Assembly: GCA_015063645.1 (NCBI GenBank)
Contig: SVTS01000012.1
Coordinates: forward strand, 1 to 47,803
Length of the DNA: 47,803 nt
Reading direction: 5' to 3'
Source of the DNA: Oscillospiraceae bacterium
GTDB lineage: Bacteria > Bacillota > Clostridia > Oscillospirales > CAG-272
Shown here: one piece after another, positions 6,108 through 13,505 of the stretch
Numbering within the stretch: the stretch's first letter is position 1
How the letters are laid out: each line of letters starts with the position of its first letter
Notes under the pieces: model-generated
What the model saw: the letters and a program-made list of their open reading frames with translations, nothing else
Database searches by the model: none
Told to the model about the DNA's origin: nothing
Position numbers and translations under genes: made by a program

Positions 6108-8447
6108 ATGTTTTCACTGAAATTCATCGCTGCCGGTAAGGCATTTTCCACGCTTACGGAAATGGTGCCCGCACCGTATTTCCGCCGCTCTTTTACGGTG
6201 GAGAAGGATGTGGGCAGCGCATCCCTGACGATCTGCGGGCTGGGATTCTATGAGCTTTTCCTGAACGGTGAGCGAATCACCAAGGGGTATCTGGCGCCGT
6301 ATATCTCCGCACCGGATGATATTCTGTATTATGACAGCTACGATCTGGGCGGCAAGCTGAAACAGGGCAAAAACACCATCGCCTTCATGCTGGGCAACGG
6401 TATGCTCAACTGCCCCGGCGGAGCAGTCTGGGATTTTGAAACGGCCCGCTGGCGCAGTGCGCCTAAGCTGGCACTGTCCTTTGAAGGAAAATACGCGGAC
6501 GGGGAAGTATTCGCTTTTGAAGCGGATGAGGAATTCCGCTGTGCACCTTCGCCGATTTATTACGATGATCTGCGTGTGGGCGAATTTTACGATGCCCGCC
6601 GGGAGATCCCCGGCTGGAATCTGCCGGAATTCGATGACAGCGGATGGACACCGGCTATCCCGGCAGAAACACCCCGCGGAGAGTGCCGCATTACCTCGGC
6701 AGAACCGATCGTGATCCGCGAATGGCTGAAACCGGCGGAGATCCGCCGTGCATCCATCGGCAAACTGCCGGCGGTGCACAATAAACTGCAGGACGTCGTT
6801 CCCGAAGGTGTTGAGGGGGAGACGGATGGCTGGCTGTACGATTTCGGCGTGAATTATGCCGGAATGTGCCGTCTGAAAATCCGCGGAGAAGCCGGACAGA
6901 AAATCGTGCTCCAGTTCGGCGAGGCACTGGACGGAGACGGCAATCTGGATCTGCGCGGTATGTCTTTTCTTCCCCGGGCACTGAACCACCGGGATATCTA
7001 CATCTGCCGCGGCGGTGAAGAGGAGATCTGGATGCCCTCCTTTACCTATCACGGCTTCCGGTACTGTCTGGTGCTGGGACTGAAGGAAGCGCAGGCGACA
7101 GTAGATCTGCTGGAGTATGCGGTTATGTCCTCCGATATCCGATCTGCCGGGGATTTCAGCTGTTCAGACGAGGTGCTGAATAAACTTCAAAAGGCAACAC
7201 GCGTGGCGGATCTGGCGAATTTCTATTATTTCCCCACGGATTGCCCGCACCGGGAGAAAAACGGCTGGACAGCGGATGCAGCTCTGTCCGCCGAACAGCT
7301 TCTTCTGAATTTCACACCCGAAAATTCCTACAGAGAGTGGCTGCATAATATCCGCAAATCCCAGCGGGAGGACGGCGCTCTGCCGGGCATCATTCCCACC
7401 TCAGGCTGGGGATTTGCCTGGGGCAACGGTCCCGCGTGGGACTGTATCGCCGCATATCTGCCCTATTTTGTCTGGCGCTATAGGGGGGATACGGAGATCA
7501 TCCGTGAGAACGCTGTGATGCTGATGCGGTACATTCACTATATCACTACCCGCCGCGATGCGGACGGACTGATCCATATCGGTCTGGGAGACTGGTGCCA
7601 GAGCGCACACAAAGGTGCTCCCACAGCTCCTTTGAAGCTGACCGATACGATTATGTGCATGGATATCTGCCATAAGGCGGCTGTCTGCTTCGGCGCGGTC
7701 GGCATGGAAGCACAGAAGGCTTTTGCTGAAACCGTATACAGCGAATTCCGTGCCGCCGCAAGAGAGCATCTGATCGATCTCTCCACCATGACTGCGCTGG
7801 GCAATTGCCAGTCCTCCCAGGCGATGGCGATTTTCTATAATGTATTTGATGAAGCGGAGAAGCCCGAGGCGTTCCGTGTTCTGCTTGAGCTAATCGAGGC
7901 AAATGACGGACTGATGGATGTGGGCGTTCTGGGCGGCAGAGTGATTTTCCGTGTGCTTTCCCTTTTCGGACGTACCGATCTGGCGTATAAGATGATCACG
8001 GATGAGCGCTATCCTTCCTATGCACACTGGATCGCCAGAGGTGCGACGGCACTCTTTGAGAATTTCCGTCCCGATTGGGCAGCTCCCGCATCCCTGAATC
8101 ATCATTTCTGGGGTGATATCAGCGGCTGGATGATGGAGTATCTGGCGGGAATCGTGATCAATCCGAACGATACCGATCCCTCCGTGATCCGGATCATGCC
8201 CCGTTTTGTGGATGAGCTGAACAGTGCATCCGCATGGCACGATGCCCCTGCCGGCAGAATCGAATCATCCTGGGTGCGCGACGGTGAGGATATCCTGCTG
8301 ACTGTGAAGATCCCGGAGGGATGCCGCGGCGAAATCCGCATGGAACGCGCCTGGAAATTCTCTGACGGATACGGTGAAAAAGAGGCAAAATCCGGTACGT
8401 ATCGCCTGATCCGCCAGCGCAAAAAATCCACGAATTATGTGGAATAA
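6108..8447 (+). CDS. Alpha-L-rhamnosidase, glycoside hydrolase family 78
   Basis: This 779-residue enzyme would remove terminal alpha-L-rhamnose from plant polysaccharides or glycosides with inversion. Beta-sandwich domains fill the first ~340 residues, with the family's FYELFLNGERI and GNGMLNCPGG segments. The (alpha/alpha)6 catalytic barrel carries DCPHREKNGWTADA, placing acidic residues at D378, E383 and D390 with the same spacing as the catalytic Asp/Glu/Asp of characterised GH78 enzymes. SLNHHFWGDISGWM and a short C-terminal beta domain complete the fold. No signal peptide is present, so it acts on imported oligosaccharides or after lysis. The start has an AAGGAGATATACT site. It is second in an operon and somewhat shorter than most GH78 members. 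Confidence 0.9.
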   Translation: MFSLKFIAAGKAFSTLTEMVPAPYFRRSFTVEKDVGSASLTICGLGFYELFLNGERITKGYLAPYISAPDDILYYDSYDLGGKLKQGKNTIAFMLGNGMLNCPGGAVWDFETARWRSAPKLALSFEGKYADGEVFAFEADEEFRCAPSPIYYDDLRVGEFYDARREIPGWNLPEFDDSGWTPAIPAETPRGECRITSAEPIVIREWLKPAEIRRASIGKLPAVHNKLQDVVPEGVEGETDGWLYDFGVNYAGMCRLKIRGEAGQKIVLQFGEALDGDGNLDLRGMSFLPRALNHRDIYICRGGEEEIWMPSFTYHGFRYCLVLGLKEAQATVDLLEYAVMSSDIRSAGDFSCSDEVLNKLQKATRVADLANFYYFPTDCPHREKNGWTADAALSAEQLLLNFTPENSYREWLHNIRKSQREDGALPGIIPTSGWGFAWGNGPAWDCIAAYLPYFVWRYRGDTEIIRENAVMLMRYIHYITTRRDADGLIHIGLGDWCQSAHKGAPTAPLKLTDTIMCMDICHKAAVCFGAVGMEAQKAFAETVYSEFRAAAREHLIDLSTMTALGNCQSSQAMAIFYNVFDEAEKPEAFRVLLELIEANDGLMDVGVLGGRVIFRVLSLFGRTDLAYKMITDERYPSYAHWIARGATALFENFRPDWAAPASLNHHFWGDISGWMMEYLAGIVINPNDTDPSVIRIMPRFVDELNSASAWHDAPAGRIESSWVRDGEDILLTVKIPEGCRGEIRMERAWKFSDGYGEKEAKSGTYRLIRQRKKSTNYVE

Positions 8448-8457
8448 GGAGAGCGTA

Positions 8458-9816
8458 ATGGAATACTTTGTTTTCGGAAGCAGAATGACCGCGGCAGCAG
8501 ATATCTGCTGTGACGTATCCATGATGCAGGTGCTGTGGAAGCAGTTCTGCTTCGGATGCGGCAGTCTGGACGTGACGGAGGGAAGCCCGCTGACTGTTGT
8601 TGTCGGTGATGAGCCAATCCCGGCACTGCCGGAGGGGAAGGAATTTGCCGTATCCGTCAGCGAAAAAGGTGCCGCAGTGATCGGCGCGGATATGGGCGGA
8701 CTGATGCGCGGATATTTCACGCTGCTCATGCGTGTTACTTATACTTCACTGACGGAAGGGGAAGAGGCATTCACCCTGCCGTGCGGCAGCTGGACGAGCG
8801 AGTATACTATCGGACGGCGCATGATTCATTTCTGCATCTTTCCTGAAAATGATCTGTATTTTATGAAAAAATGCATCCGACTGGCCGGGCTGTGCCAGTT
8901 TACCCATGTGGCTCTGGAATTCTGGGGAACTCTGCAGTTCAGATGCATGAAAGAGCTGGCGTGGGAGAAATCCTTCACGCAGGAGGAAGCCGGAGAACTG
9001 GTGGCGGAGATCCGTGCGCTGGGCATGGAGCCAATCCCCATGTTCAATCAGCTGGGGCACGCCAGCGGTGCGCGGGCATGCTATGGAAAGCATGTGGTGC
9101 TGGATCAGAATCCCCGCCTGCAGGAGTATTTTACTCCCGACGGATGGGCGTGGGATATCCGTCAGGAAAAAGTACGCGATCTTCTTCGGAATGTGCGCGC
9201 AGAACTGTATGAGATTTTCGGGGACTGCGAATATATGCTCATCGGCTGTGATGAGGCATATTATATCTTCAAATCCCCGGAACTCCGGGCACTGATGCCG
9301 GCTTTTCTGCGTGATCTGACCTGTGAGGTTGCCGCCGAGGGACGCCGTCCCATGATCTGGCGGGATGTGTTTGTGGAACGCGGCAAGTATACGAACTGTT
9401 ACGGAAGCGGTCGTCCGGTGGAGATGGCGGAAATATTCCGTACGATTCATCCCTCATCGGTGATCATTGACTGGCAGTACAATGTGAAAGAAGGGCAGGT
9501 CGCCTCGTCACTGGATCTGAACAAAACGGGATTTGATATTATCGGTGCGCCGTGGCTGACCCCTGCCAATATTGCCGCACATATTGATACGGTGCGCGAG
9601 GGCAATCTGTTTGGTCTGATGCTGACTACATGGCATACACTGCAGTCCCAGATGAGCGGAATTCTGTTCTGCGCGCATAAATACGGCGCGTCCACATTCC
9701 CCTGGTCACCGAACAGCAGTGACCGGATGGAAATTGCCGCGCTTATGCGCCGGGTCAGCTTCGAGGGGAATTCCTACGCGGACAGCGGCTGGTCGAAAGA
9801 GCAGATCGAATACTGA
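8458..9816 (+). CDS. GH20-like glycoside hydrolase (beta-N-acetylhexosaminidase-type fold)
   Basis: This 452-residue protein is laid out like a GH20 enzyme. An N-terminal alpha/beta domain (about 1-115, with GADMGGLMRGYFTLL) is followed by a TIM barrel. The segment YMLIGCDEAYYI puts an Asp-Glu pair at 265-266, the position of the GH20 substrate-assisted catalytic pair. WRDVF and VIIDWQYN follow as the later barrel strands with conserved Trp. The HxGxDE signature is altered to IGCDE, so it is a divergent member and activity on N-acetylhexosamines is not assured. The ATG at 8458 has an AAGGAG site 6 bases upstream. An ATG at 8437 overlaps the rhamnosidase gene and lacks one. There is no signal peptide. 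Confidence 0.65.
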   Translation: MEYFVFGSRMTAAADICCDVSMMQVLWKQFCFGCGSLDVTEGSPLTVVVGDEPIPALPEGKEFAVSVSEKGAAVIGADMGGLMRGYFTLLMRVTYTSLTEGEEAFTLPCGSWTSEYTIGRRMIHFCIFPENDLYFMKKCIRLAGLCQFTHVALEFWGTLQFRCMKELAWEKSFTQEEAGELVAEIRALGMEPIPMFNQLGHASGARACYGKHVVLDQNPRLQEYFTPDGWAWDIRQEKVRDLLRNVRAELYEIFGDCEYMLIGCDEAYYIFKSPELRALMPAFLRDLTCEVAAEGRRPMIWRDVFVERGKYTNCYGSGRPVEMAEIFRTIHPSSVIIDWQYNVKEGQVASSLDLNKTGFDIIGAPWLTPANIAAHIDTVREGNLFGLMLTTWHTLQSQMSGILFCAHKYGASTFPWSPNSSDRMEIAALMRRVSFEGNSYADSGWSKEQIEY

Positions 9817-9929
9817 TTTGTTTACTTAAGACAATACCGCACAATTCACGACTGTCGCCTCGGCGGTACATTTGCTTGCATTTTTTCGGATATTTTACAT
9901 TTGACTTTTCCGAAAGGATCATATTCAAT

Positions 9930-10502
9930 ATGAACAATAAAAAAAACGAATCATTCACATTTAGGGATGTTCTTTGGCGAATCGGGTACTTTGCGTTGTG
10001 CGGTTTGATCGTGCTTGCAGTTTATACGGTATTTATGCTTTTTCTATACACATTTATACGCGGGACATTTTGGGGCGATGCCACCATTTCCGATGCCCTT
10101 CCGTCACATTTTTGGTTTATCGGATATACTCTTGCATACGGATTGCCGTTATATTTCGTGTATTTTCTGAAAAACAACGAATACAGAACCTATCTGTTGC
10201 ACATCACCGAAGATGAATTCCGCTGGAAAACGATTTTCAAAGAGTTTACTCTATCCAGGGGGAAATACGATATCATTGTTTTTGCGGGGTATTCTCTTCT
10301 CCTCTTTCTTCCTTTTTCGGATGTTTTCAGTAATCCTGCTATACTCATATCCATTCAGCAGGCGTATTTCTTCCTGCTGCCCGTCCCGCGTATAATCAGC
10401 TATATTATGGCTGTGTTATTCTTCACTGCTCAATATTATGTCTGTTTTTGGTTTGCAGTGATAAAGTGGGACAAGACGAGGTTGCATTCCAATAGAAAGT
10501 GA
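9930..10502 (+). CDS. Integral membrane protein of unknown function, tandem paralogue 1
   Basis: This 190-residue protein begins FTFRDVLWRIGYFALCGLIVL and has about four hydrophobic segments (roughly 19-44, 62-80, 114-132, 150-177) with short charged links. The C-terminal KWDKTRLHSNRK is basic. The following gene encodes a protein of the same length and layout (FTPRDVLKRV..., a WFI/WYLLY segment, PRIISYIMAVLFFTAQY versus SRVICYVLAVLFFTGQY, and a KLDKNRLRSEHK tail), so the pair arose by duplication. The start at 9930 has an AAAGGA site 11 bases upstream. Base composition is visibly A+T-richer than the operon before it, which may indicate transfer. No family is recognised. Confidence 0.7.
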   Translation: MNNKKNESFTFRDVLWRIGYFALCGLIVLAVYTVFMLFLYTFIRGTFWGDATISDALPSHFWFIGYTLAYGLPLYFVYFLKNNEYRTYLLHITEDEFRWKTIFKEFTLSRGKYDIIVFAGYSLLLFLPFSDVFSNPAILISIQQAYFFLLPVPRIISYIMAVLFFTAQYYVCFWFAVIKWDKTRLHSNRK

Positions 10503-10520
10503 TAACACTTGGAGAAAATT

Positions 10521-10550
10521 TTGACGAAATATACCTACTAATTGTATGAA
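10521..10550 (+). promoter_or_regulatory. Possible promoter before the second membrane paralogue
   Basis: TTGACG (10521-10526) and TATGAA (10545-10550) are 18 bases apart in the 86-base gap. TAACAC (10503-10508) and GTGTTA (10557-10562) flank it as an inverted repeat. The -10 match is weak. Confidence 0.35.
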
Positions 10551-10588
10551 GAAAATGTGTTAATTTTTACAACTATAAGGAGACTTTT

Positions 10589-11176
10589 ATGGAGCACAAG
10601 CATTTTGCATTGGAAAGATTCACGCCGCGTGATGTTTTGAAAAGAGTGGTTTCCTATTCAGCATGGGGATTGCTCATCCTTGCTATATATGCACTTGTGA
10701 TGTTACCCGTGTTTACATTTGCTCGCCAACTGTTTATGACAGAAAAAGAACCTGGCAGTCTGGCGTATTTTTTCTCATACGATTTCTGGTATCTTCTGTA
10801 CGCAATTCTGTACATCATTCCCCTATATTATTTTCTTTTTCGCAAAAATTCCCAATACAAAAACTATATTCGAAATTTAACGGAAGGCAACACATTTTCC
10901 TATAATACAATTCTGCAGTTTATAAAGGATATTGGCAAATTCGATCTGATCATCTATTACGCTTACTCCCTGCTACTACTTCTTCCGTTCAATATTATTG
11001 ATAATAATCCCTTTATCTGGATTCTCGTGCAATCGATTATATTCTACAGAATTCCCACTTCGCGCGTGATCTGTTACGTACTTGCCGTACTGTTCTTTAC
11101 CGGTCAATATATTCTCTGCCTGTATTTGGTCGGAAAGAAGTTGGACAAAAACAGACTGCGCTCCGAGCACAAATGA
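10589..11176 (+). CDS. Integral membrane protein of unknown function, tandem paralogue 2
   Basis: This 195-residue protein has four predicted membrane segments and the same arrangement as its upstream neighbour. They share an xRDVLxR start, a repeated charged cytoplasmic segment between helices 2 and 3 (NSQYKNYIRNLTEGNTF versus NNEYRTYLLHITEDEFRW), the GKFDLIIYYAYSLLLLLPF helix and the basic KLDKNRLRSEHK tail. The ATG has a TAAGGAG site 9 bases upstream. The A+T-rich sequence and the separate weak promoter suggest a small accessory island at 9.8-11.2 kb. Function unknown; no transporter or enzyme signature is visible. Confidence 0.72.
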   Translation: MEHKHFALERFTPRDVLKRVVSYSAWGLLILAIYALVMLPVFTFARQLFMTEKEPGSLAYFFSYDFWYLLYAILYIIPLYYFLFRKNSQYKNYIRNLTEGNTFSYNTILQFIKDIGKFDLIIYYAYSLLLLLPFNIIDNNPFIWILVQSIIFYRIPTSRVICYVLAVLFFTGQYILCLYLVGKKLDKNRLRSEHK

Positions 11177-11241
11177 ATTTCCTTCTGCCTGCCGCATATT
11201 TTTCATCCGGATTGCCATACTGAAAAACGGGGGTGATCCAG

Positions 11242-11664
11242 ATGAAAAATCCGACAGAGGAACTGCTTGGCGAAATTTACATCGGTGCACGCAGCGGCTG
11301 TGAGGCAATCCACGGCATCCTGCCCAAAGTGACCGATCCGGCACTGATGCGGAAGACAACGGCACAGATGGAGATGTACTGTGCCCTGAGCCATAAGGCG
11401 GAGAAGATGATGCAGGATAAGCAGATGCCGTGCCCGTCTTTTCCGCTGACAAGCCGCCTTGCCGTGCGCGGCGGTATGATTATGGAGACGATGAGCGTTA
11501 CAGAACAGGATGAACTGGCACAGATTTTGCGCTCAGCCGCACAGAACGGCGCCGGCCGCATGCGCGGCACGGTATATGCGCTCAGCGGCGAAGCGGATCC
11601 CGATGCACTCGCCTTGGCACAGAGAATGATGGGATTCGAGGAGAATATCGGGGGGACGTTCTGA
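11242..11664 (+). CDS. Small all-helical protein of unknown function
   Basis: This 140-residue protein is predicted to be almost entirely alpha-helical, with three or four amphipathic helices. It has alternating Met/Ala faces, no signal peptide and no cysteine cluster. The length and pattern resemble four-helix bundles, but no metal-ligand pattern of ferritins is evident. The ATG at 11242 has a strong GGGGGTGAT site; a GTG at 11233 lies within that site. A strong bidirectional terminator follows at 11683-11735. G+C is back to the level of the housekeeping genes, unlike the two membrane genes upstream. Confidence 0.7.
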   Translation: MKNPTEELLGEIYIGARSGCEAIHGILPKVTDPALMRKTTAQMEMYCALSHKAEKMMQDKQMPCPSFPLTSRLAVRGGMIMETMSVTEQDELAQILRSAAQNGAGRMRGTVYALSGEADPDALALAQRMMGFEENIGGTF

Positions 11665-11682
11665 TATCTCCGGAGAATGCGA

Positions 11683-11735
11683 AAAAACAAGTACAGCGGA
11701 ACTGTACGAACAGATTCCGCTGTACTTGTTTTTTT
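11683..11735. terminator. Bidirectional intrinsic terminator between the helical protein gene and spoVM
   Basis: ACAAGTACAGCGGAA (11687-11701) pairs perfectly with TTCCGCTGTACTTGT (11715-11729). A-runs lie before it and T-runs after it on both strands, so it ends the plus-strand gene and the minus-strand spoVM transcript. Confidence 0.9.
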
Positions 11736-11747
11736 ATGTGGAATGAA

Positions 11748-11825
11748 TTATTTTTCTCCGATATGAAAAAGACGGCGGAGAAAGGGGATCAGGGCTTTGG
11801 GCGACTTGACAACAACGATCTTCAT
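11748..11825 (-). CDS. spoVM: Stage V sporulation protein M (25 residues)
   Basis: This tiny gene encodes 25 residues beginning MKIVVVKSPK and ending in an amphipathic basic helix (LIPFLRRLFHIGEK). B. subtilis SpoVM is 26 residues and begins MKFYTIKLPK; K2, K7, P9 and K10 coincide. SpoVM is an amphipathic helix that recognises the convex forespore membrane and anchors SpoIVA to start spore-coat assembly. A strong GCAGGAGG ribosome binding site lies 6 bases upstream, and a strong terminator follows the stop. Its position at the end of prpC-prkC-rsgA-thiN is where spoVM sits in B. subtilis. A CATATACT motif upstream (11861-11854) resembles a mother-cell sigma -10, but no convincing -35 was found. 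Confidence 0.88.
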   Translation of the reverse strand: MKIVVVKSPKALIPFLRRLFHIGEK

Positions 11826-11886
11826 GGCGTTCCTCCTGCAATGTGTTCATTACAGTATATGAAAAAACGCTGTAAGGGTGCGTCCG

Positions 11887-12513
11887 TCAGCGGCTTTCAA
11901 TCAGAAGAACCGCACCTCCGCACACCGTGATCTGTGCCGCATCACCGGAAATTTCGTTGCTGACCGCGTAGGGCAGGGCGCGTCTCAGCGGTGCTTCCGT
12001 CAGCGGGTATTTGCATCCTGCAAGACTGACCACGGCATCGTCCAGCGCCAGAAGGGAAAAATACCGGAAGCCGCTCCGGGGTAATTCCAGCGATTCATTA
12101 TGAATCAGACGGATACGGTTGCCGCCGTCGCACAGCGTCGTCCGGATACCGCGCAGATGCAGATTTTCCAGCAGAAATATGTTCGATAATTCGTGATCGA
12201 TCCGCCCGCCGGTTCCGCCGATGATATGCAGACGTTCGGCTCCCCGCTGTATGGCGAGATCGCACGCCAGCATCGTATCGGTTACATCCTTTTCCGCAGG
12301 TACACGGATGATTTCCGCGCCGGAATCGGCAGGAATGTCGGAGGAATCGAAATCTCCTGCGATCAGATCGGGCTTTGCGCCGCATTTTTCCGCCGTAAGC
12401 CGTCCGGCATCTGCCGCAATCAGGATATCTCCCCGTATATCATCCTCGGAAAGCAGGGCAGTGTCACAATGTCCGCCGGTGAATATCACCGCGGTGATGG
12501 GGGATTTATCCAC
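11887..12513 (-). CDS. thiN: Thiamine diphosphokinase
   Basis: This 208-residue enzyme transfers pyrophosphate from ATP to thiamine, giving thiamine diphosphate. Family motifs are clear: GDFDS near 53-57, EKDVTDT near 79-85 and the GGTGGRIDHELSN loop near 99-111. Translation probably starts at a GTG (12513) with an AGGGG site upstream, and it overlaps the end of rsgA by 8 bases, indicating coupling. In B. subtilis rpe lies between rsgA and thiN; here it is absent. spoVM follows after about 60 bases. Confidence 0.92.
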   Translation of the reverse strand: MDKSPITAVIFTGGHCDTALLSEDDIRGDILIAADAGRLTAEKCGAKPDLIAGDFDSSDIPADSGAEIIRVPAEKDVTDTMLACDLAIQRGAERLHIIGGTGGRIDHELSNIFLLENLHLRGIRTTLCDGGNRIRLIHNESLELPRSGFRYFSLLALDDAVVSLAGCKYPLTEAPLRRALPYAVSNEISGDAAQITVCGGAVLLIESR

Positions 12514-13504
12514 GTTTGCCGCCCCTTTCTTCCTGCCGGCGTTTCCAGTCCGGCTTCTTTTTGAAATCGTTGAAGATCACACAGTAACTTTCCTGTCTGC
12601 CTGCCGGGATTTCGCCGCGGGCAATGGCGTCAAGCACAGCACAGCCCTCTTCTTTGGTGTGCGTGCATTTTGTGTAGCGGCACTGTCCCAGATAGGGACG
12701 GAATTCCCGGAAAGCACCGGGAAGCTCTGCCGGATCAAAATAATTGTACCGTGTGAAATCCAGCATGGAAAATCCGGGCGTATCCGCAATCAGACAGACG
12801 TGCCCGCCGGCTTCAAATGCATACAGCTCGGAATGACGTGTCGTCTGCTTGCCGCGTTCTGCGCGGCGGCTGACTTCGCCCGTTTTCAGCGATAAATCCG
12901 GGAAAAGATGACTCATCATAGTGGATTTTCCCGCACCGGATGCGCCGGCAAAGGCAGCGATCATGGACTCGTTTTTCGCGGCGATTTCCATGATATAATC
13001 CCGCAGTCTTGCGATGCTGTCCGCATCATCCGCGGAGACGGTGAGGGAGGCAAATCCCGCGTCTGCGTAGATTTTTCGCAGTTCTTCCGCCTTTTCCGGA
13101 TCCAGATCCTCCTTGGAGATAACGATGACCGGCTCAATTCCGCTCACTTCCGCGATGGCGATCAGCTTGTCCGCCGTTACGGTGTCCGGAGCTGGACTCG
13201 CCGCCGGAATCATCAGAAACAGATGCGTCAGATTGGCGAGGGGCGGACGTACCAGCGTATTGCGGCGGGGAAGAATTTCGTCGATGACATACTCCGCATC
13301 GCGATTGTCTGCGGTGAGAGGCGCATCGCTGTCCCGGGAAAAGAGTACCGTATCCCCCGGCAGAGGGGTGATGTTCTCATGGCGGAAAACGCCTCTTGCC
13401 CGGCACAGGCAGATGGATGCACCGGGAGAAAGCGGCAGGGGGCGGACTCCGTAAAGCCCGCCCACACCGCGAATCAGTATGCCTTTCTGTTTTGTATCCG
13501 TCAT
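12506..13504 (-). CDS. rsgA: Ribosome small subunit-dependent GTPase A
   Basis: This 332-residue circularly permuted GTPase helps mature the 30S subunit and checks the decoding site. An N-terminal OB-like domain precedes a permuted GTPase domain in which the G4-like SKED (130-133) comes before G1 (GASGAGKST, 187-195) and G3 (DTPG, 241-244). The C-terminal zinc site is C275-x4-C280-x-H282-x5-C288. The gene starts one base after the prkC stop codon and overlaps thiN, so it sits in a tightly coupled operon with the kinase/phosphatase pair. RsgA orthologues are known PrkC-type kinase substrates in some Firmicutes, which fits the linkage. Confidence 0.95.
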   Translation of the reverse strand: MTDTKQKGILIRGVGGLYGVRPLPLSPGASICLCRARGVFRHENITPLPGDTVLFSRDSDAPLTADNRDAEYVIDEILPRRNTLVRPPLANLTHLFLMIPAASPAPDTVTADKLIAIAEVSGIEPVIVISKEDLDPEKAEELRKIYADAGFASLTVSADDADSIARLRDYIMEIAAKNESMIAAFAGASGAGKSTMMSHLFPDLSLKTGEVSRRAERGKQTTRHSELYAFEAGGHVCLIADTPGFSMLDFTRYNYFDPAELPGAFREFRPYLGQCRYTKCTHTKEEGCAVLDAIARGEIPAGRQESYCVIFNDFKKKPDWKRRQEERGGKRG

Positions 13505-13505
13505 A

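Noticed and set aside
11854..11861. Sigma-E or sigma-K promoter for spoVM
   Set aside because: Only the -10-like CATATACT is present; no matching -35 at the right distance, so not listed as a feature.
11736..11930. Plus-strand frame of 64 codons over spoVM
   Set aside because: No ribosome binding site; the opposite strand has the better-supported spoVM.
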